Source of the DNA: Chloroflexia bacterium | GTDB lineage: Bacteria > Chloroflexota > Chloroflexia > DTKN01 | Assembly: GCA_016928715.1 (NCBI GenBank) | Contig: JAFGKG010000066.1 | Coordinates: 1 to 33,446 of the forward strand | Direction: 5' to 3' | DNA length: 33,446 bases | Shown here: positions 1 through 9,300 of the stretch, one piece after another | Layout: each line of letters begins with the position of its first letter | How positions within the stretch are numbered: position 1 is the stretch's first letter | The notes under the pieces: generated by a model | The model's input: the letters and a program-made list of their open reading frames with translations, nothing else | The model's database searches: none | What the model was told of the DNA's origin: nothing | Made by a program: the position numbers and the translations under genes

Positions 1-87
1 GGAGAGTATCACTACACTTCATGGGAGAGTATCACTACACTTCATGGGAGAGTATCACTACACTTCATGGGAGAGTATCACTACACT
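1..87. repeat. 23-bp tandem repeat, nearly 4 copies
   Basis: Three identical units begin at 1, 24 and 47 (ggagagtatcactacacttc followed by atg). A fourth begins at 70 and diverges after 18 bases. The array touches the window edge, so its true length is unknown. There are no spacers, so it is not a CRISPR array. It lies just beyond the stop codon of the MoxR gene. Each unit contains an ATG, but no conserved protein is apparent across it. Confidence 0.95.
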
Positions 88-102
88 CTAGGTGGGCTTG
101 CG

Positions 103-1065
103 CTACGAGGCACCCAGGGGCCGGCCCCCGGGTACTGTCAATTCGCGCAGCAGTTCCTCGACGACCATGCGCGCGGTCACCCCACGAATACGGGCCGAGG
201 GACTGATGATTAGGCGGTGGGCGAGTACCGCATTGGCCAATGCCTTGACGTCATCGGGAATGACATAGTCCCGGCCCCGGATGGCCGCCCGGGACTGACA
301 GGTCCGATAGAGACCCAGGGAGCCCCGCGGGCTGGCCCCCAGGTAAACCTCTTCGTGCTCCCGAGTCGAGTTGACCAGGGAGACGATGTATTCCTTGATC
401 TCTTGGGCCAGGTGGACCTCCCGGATCGCTTTTTGCATGGCCACCAGCTCTTCCAGGGTAATCGCCTGCCCCAACTCCTCGATCGGGTGGCGGAACTGCT
501 GCCGGTCGAGAATGTCCAGTTCGTCCACGTGGCTGGGATAGCCCAGGGAGATGCGCATCAGGAAACGGTCCAACTGGGCTTCGGGCAGGGGGAAGGTGCC
601 CTCGTATTCGATCGGGTTCTGCGTAGCCAGGACGATAAAGGGACGCGGCAGTATGTGGGTGACCCCATCCACCGTGATCTGGTGCTCCTCCATAGATTCG
701 AGCAGGGCGGATTGGGTTTTGGGGGTAGCGCGGTTGATCTCGTCAACCAGGACAATGTTGGCCATAATCGGTCCTGGCCGAAACTCGAATTCCTGCGTCT
801 TTTGGTTATAGATGGATACGCCGGTTACATCGGTGGGTAGTAGGTCCGGCGTGAACTGGATTCTCTTGAAAGTGCAGCCAATCGACTGGGCCAGGGAACG
901 GGCCAGCATGGTCTTGCCCACACCGGGGACGTCCTCAACCAGGGCGTGCCCCTGCGAGAGCAGGGCCACCAGGGTGAGTTCAATCACCGGGTGTTTTCCG
1001 ACAATGACCCGCCCGACGTTGTCGATTGCCTTTTCCGCGTGCTGCTGGACCTGGGACAATTCCAT
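103..1065 (-). CDS. moxR: MoxR-family AAA+ ATPase
   Basis: A 320-residue MoxR-type AAA+ ATPase, the usual family length. Walker A is DVPGVGKT at about residues 45-52 and Walker B is IVLVDE ending at E109, followed by the typical [14 protein letters not shown] stretch. The C-terminal part carries the MoxR lid-like segment with SPRGSLGL. MoxR proteins act as chaperone-like ATPases, usually beside DUF58 and VWA proteins; those partners are not visible and may lie beyond the left edge. I start at the second Met (1065) because GGGGG lies 5 bases upstream; an in-frame ATG at 1092 has a poor ribosome site. It is divergent from an ABC-2 permease gene, with a readable promoter between them. The family call is sure; the substrate is unknown. 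Confidence 0.93.
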   Translation of the reverse strand: MELSQVQQHAEKAIDNVGRVIVGKHPVIELTLVALLSQGHALVEDVPGVGKTMLARSLAQSIGCTFKRIQFTPDLLPTDVTGVSIYNQKTQEFEFRPGPIMANIVLVDEINRATPKTQSALLESMEEHQITVDGVTHILPRPFIVLATQNPIEYEGTFPLPEAQLDRFLMRISLGYPSHVDELDILDRQQFRHPIEELGQAITLEELVAMQKAIREVHLAQEIKEYIVSLVNSTREHEEVYLGASPRGSLGLYRTCQSRAAIRGRDYVIPDDVKALANAVLAHRLIISPSARIRGVTARMVVEELLRELTVPGGRPLGAS

Positions 1066-1118
1066 AAAGGCCCCCTTGAATATATCCAACATCGTCTTGC
1101 CATAACAACAACTCTGCT

Positions 1119-1147
1119 ATTATAGCATACAACTGGTGCATGAACAA
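1119..1147 (-). promoter_or_regulatory. Predicted promoter of the MoxR gene
   Basis: On the minus strand, -35 TTGTTC (1147-1142) and -10 TATAAT (1124-1119) are separated by 17 bp. TGC precedes the -10, making an extended -10. The -35 is only 6 bp from the -35 of the divergent permease promoter, so one regulator could act on both. Confidence 0.7.
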
Positions 1148-1153
1148 ACTCGT

Positions 1154-1182
1154 TTGCCTGGGAGGGCGGATTGTGCTATGAT
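1154..1182 (+). promoter_or_regulatory. Predicted promoter of the ABC-2 permease gene
   Basis: -35 TTGCCT (1154-1159), 17-bp spacer, -10 TATGAT (1177-1182), with TGTGC just before the -10. It is back-to-back with the MoxR promoter. The 5' leader to the chosen ATG at 1208 would be short, about 20 bases. Confidence 0.65.
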
Positions 1183-1207
1183 AGCCTCAGCACACTTGGA
1201 GGAAGCT

Positions 1208-2134
1208 ATGCCCTGGCCGATTGCCAACCCGGTATTGCTCAAGGAAATGCGCTCGCGCATGCGGGGGCTGCGGGCCTTTGTGATCCTAACGGTAAGCCTG
1301 TTGATCATGGCGACGATCTGCGCCCTGATCTATGCCCTGATTGTCTTTGGCGATCCCTATCCGGATCCGGACTTGGGAGAGGCCATTGGACGGGTCCTCT
1401 TTGGGGCACTGGCCATCGGGGAAACGGTGCTGATTTGCGTGATGACGCCCTCGATCAGCGCCGGCGCGATCAGTGAGGAGGAGGAGCGCAAGACCCTGGA
1501 GATCCTCATGGTGACCCCCCTGCGGCCCCACTCGATCCTATGGGGCAAACTGCTTTCCAGTATGGCCTACATCGGCCTGCTGGTCCTGGCGGTTATTCCC
1601 CTGGGCAGCCTGGTCCTGCTCTTTGGGGGGGTCTCTCCGGGCGATATGCTCTTGGCGCTGGTCCTGATGATCGTATTTATGCTGGCCTTTGCCTGTCTGG
1701 GCCTCTTTTGCTCGGTGGCCTTTCGCCGCACGGGTCGGGCCCGCGGTGCCTCTCTGGCCATGGTCGCCCTGATCCTGGGGGGCACCGCCTTTCTGGCCGT
1801 CACGGTGGGCATCATCATCTCTATGAGCAGCTATAGCGAACCCTTCTGGCTCCTGGTGCCCAACCCCATCGTGGCCATGATGGACATTGTGATCCCCGAT
1901 ATGGACCTTGACCTGCCGTTGCTGCCGGCCTGGGCCTACGCCATAATTGGCTATCTGATCTGGTCCGCTATCTTGTATGGGGGCAGCCTGCTTTTGTTGG
2001 GGCGGCGTCACTCGGGACAGCTCGAGACCCGGCGCCGGCTCGGCCCGGTCCTGGTCATTGGGGGAGTTATTCTACTGAGCTTTTTCGGCTTTTGCCTGCT
2101 GCCGGCCCTGCTGACCTGGCTGGTCCCGTTATAG
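1208..2134 (+). CDS. ABC-2 type transporter permease
   Basis: A 308-residue polytopic membrane protein with about six hydrophobic helices. The N-terminus (PIANPVLLKEMRSRMRG) and the segment EEEERKTLEILMVTPLR followed by ILWGKL are typical of ABC-2 export permeases. The start ATG has GGAGGAAGCT directly upstream; the frame stays open further upstream but without a good ribosome site. No ATP-binding subunit is encoded nearby, so the partner is outside the window or elsewhere. It is followed after 87 bp by a coiled-coil membrane protein on the same strand, probably the same transcript. In related genomes such permeases lie near MoxR genes, consistent with the divergent neighbour. The substrate cannot be told from sequence. 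Confidence 0.85.
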   Translation: MPWPIANPVLLKEMRSRMRGLRAFVILTVSLLIMATICALIYALIVFGDPYPDPDLGEAIGRVLFGALAIGETVLICVMTPSISAGAISEEEERKTLEILMVTPLRPHSILWGKLLSSMAYIGLLVLAVIPLGSLVLLFGGVSPGDMLLALVLMIVFMLAFACLGLFCSVAFRRTGRARGASLAMVALILGGTAFLAVTVGIIISMSSYSEPFWLLVPNPIVAMMDIVIPDMDLDLPLLPAWAYAIIGYLIWSAILYGGSLLLLGRRHSGQLETRRRLGPVLVIGGVILLSFFGFCLLPALLTWLVPL

Positions 2135-2221
2135 CTCGGGTGGTACGCTGAAACGCAATCGGCCGCCCGGACGTATATAGAATAGACCGTTTCTTGCAGG
2201 CAATCGCTGTTGGAGCAGCTC

Positions 2222-3709
2222 ATGGCATCCGTTTCCCTACAGACCTGGCTAAGTTCCCTAGCCGGCCGCCTGCAGCGGCGGCGCAGCCTCTACGCGGCCC
2301 TGGTGGGCCTTTGGCCGGTCCTGCTGCTGTCGCTGTTGCTGCTTGTGGCGGGCCGGCTCTGGCCGCTGCCCCACTGGCGCTGGTGGGCGCTGCTGCCCCC
2401 GCTGTTGTGGGCGCTCGTCCAGGGGCTGCGCTTTCCCTTTTTGCGCCCCTCACCGGAGAGGGCGGCCCGCCTGCTGGATCATGAACTGGGCCTGCGCGAA
2501 CGGTTGGCCACCGCCTGGGAACTCGAGCGGCACGGCCAACAGGATGCTTTGCCCCGGGCCCAACGCGAGGATGCCCTGCGCCACGTCCGGCAAATCCGGC
2601 CGGCCCGGGACCTGCCCTGGTGGATCCCCCGGCGAGCCCTGGCCGCAGCCGGCCTGCTTCTGCTGGGCTGCCTGACCCTGTTCTGTCTGCCCAATCCCCA
2701 GGATATCGTGCTGCAGCAGCGCGCGGCCCTGCGCCAGGCGGCTGAAGAGCAGGCGGCCGAACTGGAAGCGCTGGCCGAGGAAATCGCTGCCATGGAGGGC
2801 CTCTCCCCCGAGGAAAAGGAGGCCCTGCTGCAGGCCCTGGATGAAGCCGCCGAGCGGCTGCGCCAGAACCCCGGCCAGGCCGAGGAGGCGCTGGCCGACA
2901 TCGAGGCCGCCCGGGAGGCCCTGGAGCAAGCCCTGGAGAAACGCCGGGCGCGCCAAGCCGCCGTGGACGAGACAGAGGCCTTTCTGCGCGATTTGGCCGA
3001 CCAATTGGCCCAGGGCGACGAGGCCGCTAGGCAGGCCATGCTGGAGAACCTGGAAAAGCTGCCGGAATATTTGCAGGGACTGAGTGACCAAGAGATGGCC
3101 GAGCTGGCCCTGCGCGCCGCCGAACTGGCCCGGCGGGCCGCCAGCGATCCCGAACTGGCCCAGGCCCTGGAGCAGTTTGCCCAGGCGCTCGAATCGGCCG
3201 ACCCCGGAGCCCTGGCCCAGGCCAGCGAGGCCCTGGAACAGGCCTTGGAGAATGCCGAGGCCCAGATCGCGGCCCAGGCCCAGACCGAGGCCGACTTGGA
3301 GGCCGCGTTAGAGGCGCTGGGCCAGGGAGAAGAGGCCCTGGCCGAGGCCGGCGCGGGCGAGGGCGAAGGAGCGGGCGAGGAGGCGGGTGAAGGAGAGGGC
3401 GGTGGTTGGCATCCGGACCCCGGCCAACCCGCGGAAGGCCAGGACTCCTCCGGCGAGGAGGTCTATGTCCCGTTGGGGCCAGATGGCCAGCCGGCCTATG
3501 TCCCTGGCGAGGTCGAGGGCGGTGGGAGTGAGGACGTTGCGGTCCTGCCCAGCCTTGACCCGGAGGAGGGCGCGGAGGGTGCCGCCGTGCCCTATGACGC
3601 CGTGTACTATGATTACCGGGAGGCCGCGGCTCGGTCCCTGGAGCGATCCTACGTCCCGGCCGGCCGGCGCGAGTACGTGCAGGCCTATTTTGCAGGCCTG
3701 GAACCATAG
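2222..3709 (+). CDS. Membrane-anchored Ala/Glu-rich coiled-coil protein
   Basis: A 495-residue protein. Two hydrophobic helices lie near the N-terminus (about residues 18-65) and a third near 140-160. Next comes a long Ala/Glu/Leu-rich region (about 170-370) of predicted helix and coiled coil, then a Gly/Glu-rich low-complexity stretch (GEGEGAGEEAGEGEGGG). A short, more ordered C-terminus has several Tyr residues (YDAVYYDYREAAARSLERSY). The layout recalls DUF4175-like or large membrane proteins found in MoxR neighbourhoods, but I cannot assign a family firmly. The start ATG is preceded by GGAG at 6 bp; a TTG at 2210 is less likely. It is probably cotranscribed with the ABC-2 permease. Its stop lies 6 bp from the convergent zinc-ribbon gene. 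Confidence 0.8.
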   Translation: MASVSLQTWLSSLAGRLQRRRSLYAALVGLWPVLLLSLLLLVAGRLWPLPHWRWWALLPPLLWALVQGLRFPFLRPSPERAARLLDHELGLRERLATAWELERHGQQDALPRAQREDALRHVRQIRPARDLPWWIPRRALAAAGLLLLGCLTLFCLPNPQDIVLQQRAALRQAAEEQAAELEALAEEIAAMEGLSPEEKEALLQALDEAAERLRQNPGQAEEALADIEAAREALEQALEKRRARQAAVDETEAFLRDLADQLAQGDEAARQAMLENLEKLPEYLQGLSDQEMAELALRAAELARRAASDPELAQALEQFAQALESADPGALAQASEALEQALENAEAQIAAQAQTEADLEAALEALGQGEEALAEAGAGEGEGAGEEAGEGEGGGWHPDPGQPAEGQDSSGEEVYVPLGPDGQPAYVPGEVEGGGSEDVAVLPSLDPEEGAEGAAVPYDAVYYDYREAAARSLERSYVPAGRREYVQAYFAGLEP

Positions 3710-3715
3710 CCAGCG

Positions 3716-4333
3716 CTACTGCTGCTGCGGGCTCTTTCTATGATCCTCCTCGCCCAAATCCTGCTGCCGTACCGGCCATCCCGTTAGCTCGTGCAGGGCA
3801 TGGGCCAGGCGGAGGGCGTGGTGATGAGACCGCAGCGGTCCGGGGAATTGACGCTCGGCCGTGATGCGCCCCAGGGGCAGGCGTCGCTCATCCTGCAGCA
3901 GCAGGGCGATGTCCCAGTGATGCTGATAGGGATGGTTCTCGCGGGAGAGTATCTCCAGGTGGTAGACAATCTCGACGCTCCTGATCGCGTCGAAGGAAAT
4001 TTGCTCTCGGTCCCCTTTGAGCCGTTTCCAGAGCATCGAGACGCCCGGGTTGGCGCTGGCGTCGCCCAGGATCAGGAGCGCCCCTTGCTGGAATTTCAGG
4101 CGCAGCCCTGGCGCCAGGAGGACCCCTTGAGGGGTGAACTCGGCCTCCTCCTCACTCAGCCTGTACTCGTACAGATCGGAACGCCCCTGCAGCACCCCCC
4201 CCTGGTGCAGCGTCTCGCTGACCTCCAGCAACTGCAGGTCGCAGCCGCAGTTGCGGCAGCGGGAGAGGCTCATAAAGCGGGCAAAGCTCGAATTGACAGT
4301 GCCGCATTGGGGGCAGCGGATATCATCGATCAT
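3716..4333 (-). CDS. Zinc-ribbon protein of unknown function
   Basis: A 205-residue soluble protein. The N-terminus has a zinc ribbon: C7-P-Q-C10 and C26-R-N-C29, with another Cys at 31. The rest is a mixed strand and helix domain with alternating hydrophobic segments (for example VLLAPGLRLKFQQGALLILG), which might be a PH-like or jelly-roll-like fold; no known family is recognised. The start is fixed by GAGGAGG a few bases upstream of the ATG. It is the last gene of an apparent glnA - membrane protein - zinc-ribbon set, with an 11-bp gap to the gene before it. Ending in a charged tail (HRKSPQQQ), it is likely cytoplasmic. The function is unknown. Confidence 0.82.
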   Translation of the reverse strand: MIDDIRCPQCGTVNSSFARFMSLSRCRNCGCDLQLLEVSETLHQGGVLQGRSDLYEYRLSEEEAEFTPQGVLLAPGLRLKFQQGALLILGDASANPGVSMLWKRLKGDREQISFDAIRSVEIVYHLEILSRENHPYQHHWDIALLLQDERRLPLGRITAERQFPGPLRSHHHALRLAHALHELTGWPVRQQDLGEEDHRKSPQQQ

Positions 4334-4344
4334 GGGGCCTCCTC

Positions 4345-4713
4345 TCAGCCGGCTCCGCCCCGTTGCAGCAGGCGTTCCGCCAGTCGCCACAGCAGCAGTG
4401 CCAGGCCCCAGGCAGCATAGCCCGACAGGATGACCATCGGGAAGGGCCAGCGGCGGCGCAGGGCCAGCCAGGCGGCCAGGACGAAACAGCCGGTGGCCAC
4501 GATACCGCTGAGCATGCCCTGGACGAGTTCGGTCGTTTTGAGCAGGTCCTTGCTGCTGGTGCGATAGATAATGATCATGGCCAGCGGAATGGTCAATGGC
4601 ATGGTCGCCAGGATGCCAGCGAGGCCGCGCCAGCGCTCGCCGACCCAAGCGACCAGGATGATGACGGCGATAGAGATCAGGACTTCGTATATTCCTTTCA
4701 CCGAGGACCCCAC
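4345..4713 (-). CDS. Small four-helix membrane protein (DUF3147/GlpM-like)
   Basis: A 122-residue protein, mostly hydrophobic, with four probable membrane helices (about residues 9-24, 31-49, 65-85, 91-110). The segment LAGILATMPLTIPLAMIIIY resembles GlpM/DUF3147 small membrane proteins, a tentative match made by eye. The GTG at 4713 overlaps the glnA stop codon by one base; an in-frame GTG at 4701 is an alternative start with GGGG about 8 bp upstream. It lies between glnA and the zinc-ribbon gene with tight spacing, so cotranscription is likely. The role is unknown; ammonium transport is not suggested by the sequence. Confidence 0.72.
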   Translation of the reverse strand: MGSSVKGIYEVLISIAVIILVAWVGERWRGLAGILATMPLTIPLAMIIIYRTSSKDLLKTTELVQGMLSGIVATGCFVLAAWLALRRRWPFPMVILSGYAAWGLALLLWRLAERLLQRGGAG

Positions 4714-6140
4714 TAGAGGTCGAAATAGAGATCCATCTCGAAGGGATGGGGCCGGATCGAGATGGCCAGCGCCTCTTTATGCCGGGATTCGATCCAGAGA
4801 TCGATCAAGGCCGGGGAAAAGATATCCCCCTGGAGCAAAAAGTCGTGGTCCTGCTCCAGCGCCCGCAGGGCCTCTGGCAGTGAGGCCGGCAGGGCTTTGA
4901 TTTGCTGCCGGCGTTCTGGAGGCCAATCAAAGACATTTTCGTCACAGGGGCCAAAATCCATCTCGGTGGGATCGAGTTGGCGCTGGATGCCGTCGAGGCC
5001 GGCCAGCAGTTGGGCCGACAGGGCCAGGTAGGGATTGCAGGTCGCGTCTGGAGGGCGGAACTCGATCCGTTTGGATTGCGGGGTCGTGGCGTACTTGGGG
5101 ACGCGGATGGCCGCGCTGCGGTTGGCCAGGGAGAAGAAGAGGCTCACCGGGGCCTCAAAGCCGGGGACCAGCCGGCGGTAAGAGTTGGTGCTGGGGTTGG
5201 TCAGGGCCAGCAGGGCCGGGCCGTGGGCCAGCAGGCCGGCGACATAGGAGAGCGCCAGTTGGCTCAGGCCGCCATAGCCCGAGGCATCGTAAAAGATGGC
5301 CTGGTCGTCCTTGCGCAGGGTCTGGTGAAAGTGCAGGCCACTGCCGGCCTCGTTGTACAGGGGCTTGGGCATAAAGGTGGCCGTCTTGCCGTGGCGATAG
5401 GCGGTCATGCGGATGACGTATTTCGCCAGCAGGATCTGGTCGGCCGCCTGGACTAGGGGGATCAGGCCCAGCTCGATCTCGTACTGTCCAGGGCCGCCGA
5501 CCTCGTGGTGGTGGTACTTGACGGGGACGTTGAGGGTTTCCAAGATTTCGACCATCTCGGCCCGCAGGTTATAGGTGCTATCGGCGGGAGGTATGGCGTG
5601 GTAGCCGCCGTGCGGCGGGATTTGAAAGCCATAGTTCTGGAACTCGCCCCCCTCGCTGTTCCAGTAGGCCTCGCCGGCATCCAGTTGGTAGCTGGCGCGA
5701 TTGACGCTGGTGCCATAGCTGACCCGGTCAAAGAGATAGAACTCGAGCTCGGGCAGCCAGCGGCTCTCGCTGGCGATGCCGCTTTTGCGCATATAGTCGG
5801 CGGCTCGGATGGCCAGCCCGCGGGGGTCGAGGGGGTGCCGTTGGTGGGTATCGGCCTCGACAATGTCGCAGATAAAACTGAGTGCGGGCAAGTCCCAAAA
5901 GGGATCGCGGAAGCCGGTCTTGAGGTCGGGGATCAGGCACATATCGCCGGATTCGACGGTGGCCAGACCCACGCTGGAGCCATCAAAGCCAAGGCCTCGC
6001 TCCAACAGGTCGGGGCCGAAGCGTTTGGAGGGCAGGGTAACGTGATGCCAACGCCCGGCCATGTCACAGAACTTGAGATCGACCATGGCAATTTCTTGCT
6101 GCTGGATGTGATGCTGTACCTGCTCAATTTGCTCAAACAC
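4713..6140 (-). CDS. glnA: Glutamine synthetase, type I
   Basis: A 475-residue glutamine synthetase (ATP, glutamate and ammonia to glutamine), close to the usual GSI length of about 470. Visible signatures are GFDGSSV, a metal-site HHHEVGGPGQYEIE, NPSTNSYRRLVPGFEAPV in the ATP/ammonia region, RIEFRPPD, and the C-terminal HPFEMDLYFDL. The length and insertions fit the GSI-beta group. Where GSI-beta enzymes carry the adenylylated Tyr (about 397 in E. coli), this protein has Phe404 in NVFDWPPERR, so control by adenylylation at that site looks impossible. The GTG start has AGGAGG at 6 bp. It leads a three-gene minus-strand set. The enzyme family is sure; whether it is the main GS of the cell is not known. 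Confidence 0.95.
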   Translation of the reverse strand: MFEQIEQVQHHIQQQEIAMVDLKFCDMAGRWHHVTLPSKRFGPDLLERGLGFDGSSVGLATVESGDMCLIPDLKTGFRDPFWDLPALSFICDIVEADTHQRHPLDPRGLAIRAADYMRKSGIASESRWLPELEFYLFDRVSYGTSVNRASYQLDAGEAYWNSEGGEFQNYGFQIPPHGGYHAIPPADSTYNLRAEMVEILETLNVPVKYHHHEVGGPGQYEIELGLIPLVQAADQILLAKYVIRMTAYRHGKTATFMPKPLYNEAGSGLHFHQTLRKDDQAIFYDASGYGGLSQLALSYVAGLLAHGPALLALTNPSTNSYRRLVPGFEAPVSLFFSLANRSAAIRVPKYATTPQSKRIEFRPPDATCNPYLALSAQLLAGLDGIQRQLDPTEMDFGPCDENVFDWPPERRQQIKALPASLPEALRALEQDHDFLLQGDIFSPALIDLWIESRHKEALAISIRPHPFEMDLYFDL

Positions 6141-6196
6141 AATCGCCTCCTGGTAGGTTTGGGGCCCTGGCGGCCCGGGTTATTCCGCTTGGCTAC

Positions 6197-6207
6197 ATTA
6201 TAGCACA
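6197..6207 (-). promoter_or_regulatory. Predicted extended -10 promoter of glnA
   Basis: The minus strand reads TGTGCTATAAT, a perfect extended -10, 57 bp upstream of the glnA GTG. The -35 region at 16-18 bp spacing is poor (AAGCCA), consistent with dependence on the extended -10 or an activator. Confidence 0.6.
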
Positions 6208-6231
6208 ACTTTTGCCGCTGTGGCTTGGGGT

Positions 6232-6255
6232 TTGCCTAGGTTCGGCAACTATGAT
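6232..6255 (+). promoter_or_regulatory. Inverted repeat and -10-like box before the giant gene
   Basis: TTGCC (6232-6236) and GGCAA (6244-6248) form an inverted repeat with a 7-bp centre, directly followed by TATGAT (6250-6255). The TATGAT could be the -10 of the 2002-residue gene starting at 6304, with the repeat acting as an operator between it and glnA. No convincing -35 is present. Confidence 0.3.
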
Positions 6256-6303
6256 AGTATGGAAGCAGCTACAGTTCCTTGGCCTTTGTAAGGGAGGTGT
6301 GCT

Positions 6304-9300
6304 GTGTCCCAACGCTTTGGACGGGTGTTGCTCTATGTGATTTTGGTGTGGGTTTGTGGCGGAGGCTGGCTCTACTTGGGCCGGCCGGTTGGGCTGCCCT
6401 CATCGAGGGCCTCTCATACCGAGGTGTCGTTCACAATCCCCTACAATATTTCCAATTCGGGCAATCCGCCGGTCGGTGAGAATGGCTCTCAGCGCGTTCG
6501 GGCGGACATTGCCGACGATGGCAACCTGCAGGCGACCTGGATGGAGGGGACGATCGATGTGGCCAACGGTCCGGCCTATACTTGGGAAGAGGGCGGCTTT
6601 TGGCAAAGCTGGGAATGGGCCGGCCCCCACGACAATTCGGGCTATACCAACCCGGTGTTGGCCTTGGACAGCTCTGGATCGTTGCACCTAGTCTGGGCCG
6701 GAGGGGGCACTTCTCCCTACGACATTCTTTATGCAGTCAAACATCCCGGAGGTGATTGGTCTCAACCGGAGAACCTCTCCCAAGATCCCCAGCACAGTTT
6801 TTACCCCAGTATTGCGGTGGATAGCCAGGACAAGGTTTGGGTTGTTTGGGAAAGTGAGGTCGCCGATCAGAATTTCGAGATTCTGATTCGCTGCAAGCCG
6901 GTTGGGGGCAGTTGGGATGGTCCGACGAATCTCTCGAATCTACCCGGCAACGATTTGGAGCCGGACATTGCCGTCGATGCTGAGGATGTTCCACATGTGG
7001 TCTGGCGCAACAATGAGGCCGCAGCGAACTGGGAGATTTATCACAGCAAGTATCTCGGCAACGCTTGGAGCGTCCCCCTCAACCTCTCGGCCAATCTTTC
7101 GGCCTCGCACTTTGCCCGTGTCACGGCCACTGCCTGGGGTGACGTTTACGTGGTTTGGGAGGACGAGCTGGACGGTATAGATCGGCTGCAGATTCTCCTC
7201 CGGCGTTGGAGTGGGGGGCAGTGGTACGCTGCGACCCGCGTTTCCGCCTCCCCGGTCAAGGCCCTGTGGCCGGCGGTGGACGCCCAGGATGGCCAAGTTG
7301 GCGTGGTCTGGACCGACTATCGCGACGACAGCACCGAGACATACTTTTCCTATTCCAGCGACGGTGGCGTGACCTGGCAGGGGGACGAGAATGTGTCGAG
7401 CAATGTCAGCGCCTCCTTCTTCCCCGAGGTGGCCGTCAAGGCCGGATATGCCCACGTTTTTTGGCAGGACGATGCGCCTGGGGAGCAATTTGATATTTAC
7501 TACAGCCAGGGAGTGCTTCCCTTGCCGCCCCACACGGCCACGCCCGCGGAGCCGCCGACTTTAACGCCGACGCCCTCTTCTAGTCCCAGTCCTACCTGTA
7601 CTGAGACCCCCTCGACCACGCCAACGCCCTCACCTCTACCCTTTTTCTCCGTTTCGGGCCGGGTTCGGGACGTATATGGCAATCCCTTGGCCGACGTGGT
7701 GATCTCGGCCGGACCTGACCATGAAGCGAGCACGGGTGACGATGGATTTTATCATCTAGTCGATCTGCCGGCCGGCGGATATCCGTTGGTGCCGTTCCGG
7801 GAATCCTATACGTTTTACCCCATTTCCCGCTCTGTCTCGCTGCCTCCGGACAGCGTTCGCCAGGACTTTGTCGCTGCGGGGCCGGCACTCGGCCGGCCCA
7901 TTGTGCAGATAGTCCGTCCCTGCCTGAGCGGGCCCTATTTTGCAGCGGATGGCGTGTTGTCCGATCGTTTCGACGCGCTGGTTGACTGGCAGGATTCTTT
8001 TCCCGGCTATGTGGAATTTGCCCTAAACGACGTGATCAGTCGGGTGGTTGCTCTTGAGCAGGGCGGGTCCCAAACGTATGATCTGGGCCACGATTTGCAG
8101 TACAGCCCCACGGGTCGATACAACGAGCTTGGCATTAGCGCGATCGATGCGCAAGGTCTGCATTCGGCCGTGTACCTACTCAACTTGATTGGATTTGAAT
8201 TGCCCCCGTGGGTACCGGCCTATACGCTTGTCAGAGGACAGGATTGCCCCCGCAGGCCAGGTCGTATCGAGTCCATGCTGGCCTTTCCGCAACCTCCATG
8301 GGAAGGAGAGACGATCCCGCCCGACGAATTTCCCTACTTTGGCCAACAGCCTTTGGGTATTACGAATACTGTGGGCCAGCTCCGCTTGGCCCTAGACCTG
8401 AAAGGCTTGGGCCAGGCCTCCTTGTCCGGAGAGACGCAGATTACGGCCTGGGGCCAGCAACTTGCCGGTGTACTTGAGGGCCAGGGCCGGCTGAGTGTTA
8501 TGGGAGGCCGAGGGTTTGAAGTGGAGCGTGGTCTGCTAGAGCTGCGTGCAACCGGCTGGTTGCGGGATGAAGCGCAGGTGTGGTCGGTACTGCCAAGCCT
8601 GGAACCATTGGAACTGCTGTACCCCGTCGGAAAATTGCTACAGTGGTTCCGTCCACGAGCCCAACTGACGGCGTGGGCCAAGGTCAGCCTGCACAGCCAG
8701 GCCCAATTTCAACGGGCTTGGTCGGGTTGGGAGTGGAATCGCCATCAGGGTGGGGCCGACTTGCACACACACCAACTGCTCGCTCTTGGCGTGGCCGGGC
8801 GGATGGATAGCCGGGTTTATGGTGGAGGCACGGCGTCCTTGCAGTTACAGGTCCCCCCCGAACCCTCGTTTCTGGCAGGCGCTCAACTGAAGCATCTATC
8901 CGGTATCCATGTGCGGCTTTGGGGGTTTGAGAACACCATTACCGACACCTTTGCCTGGTCTTGGCTCCAAGAAGGGCCGGTCCAGCAAGAACACCGCGGT
9001 GGATGCAGTGGATGGCAGGCCCTGGGTAGCGCAAGCGCCTTTTCCCCTACCTTGCCCATACTTACGGGAACCGAGATCGTCTCTCAGGTCTATTCTTATG
9101 CCGAGCCAAGCCTCGCTTTCAGCGGCAGCCAGGGCCTGCTCCTGTGGACCGATCATGTGGCCGACAAGCTGCCTTTGCAGGGGGAGGAACTCTTTTACGC
9201 CGCATACGACGGTAATGCTTGGAGTCCCCCAGCCCTGCTCACCGACGATTCTTACGAGGATTGGGCGCCGCAGGTGGTTTTGGACGATCGGGACCAGGCC

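Noticed and set aside
1-87. CRISPR array
   Set aside because: Copies are directly adjacent with no spacers, so it is a simple tandem repeat.
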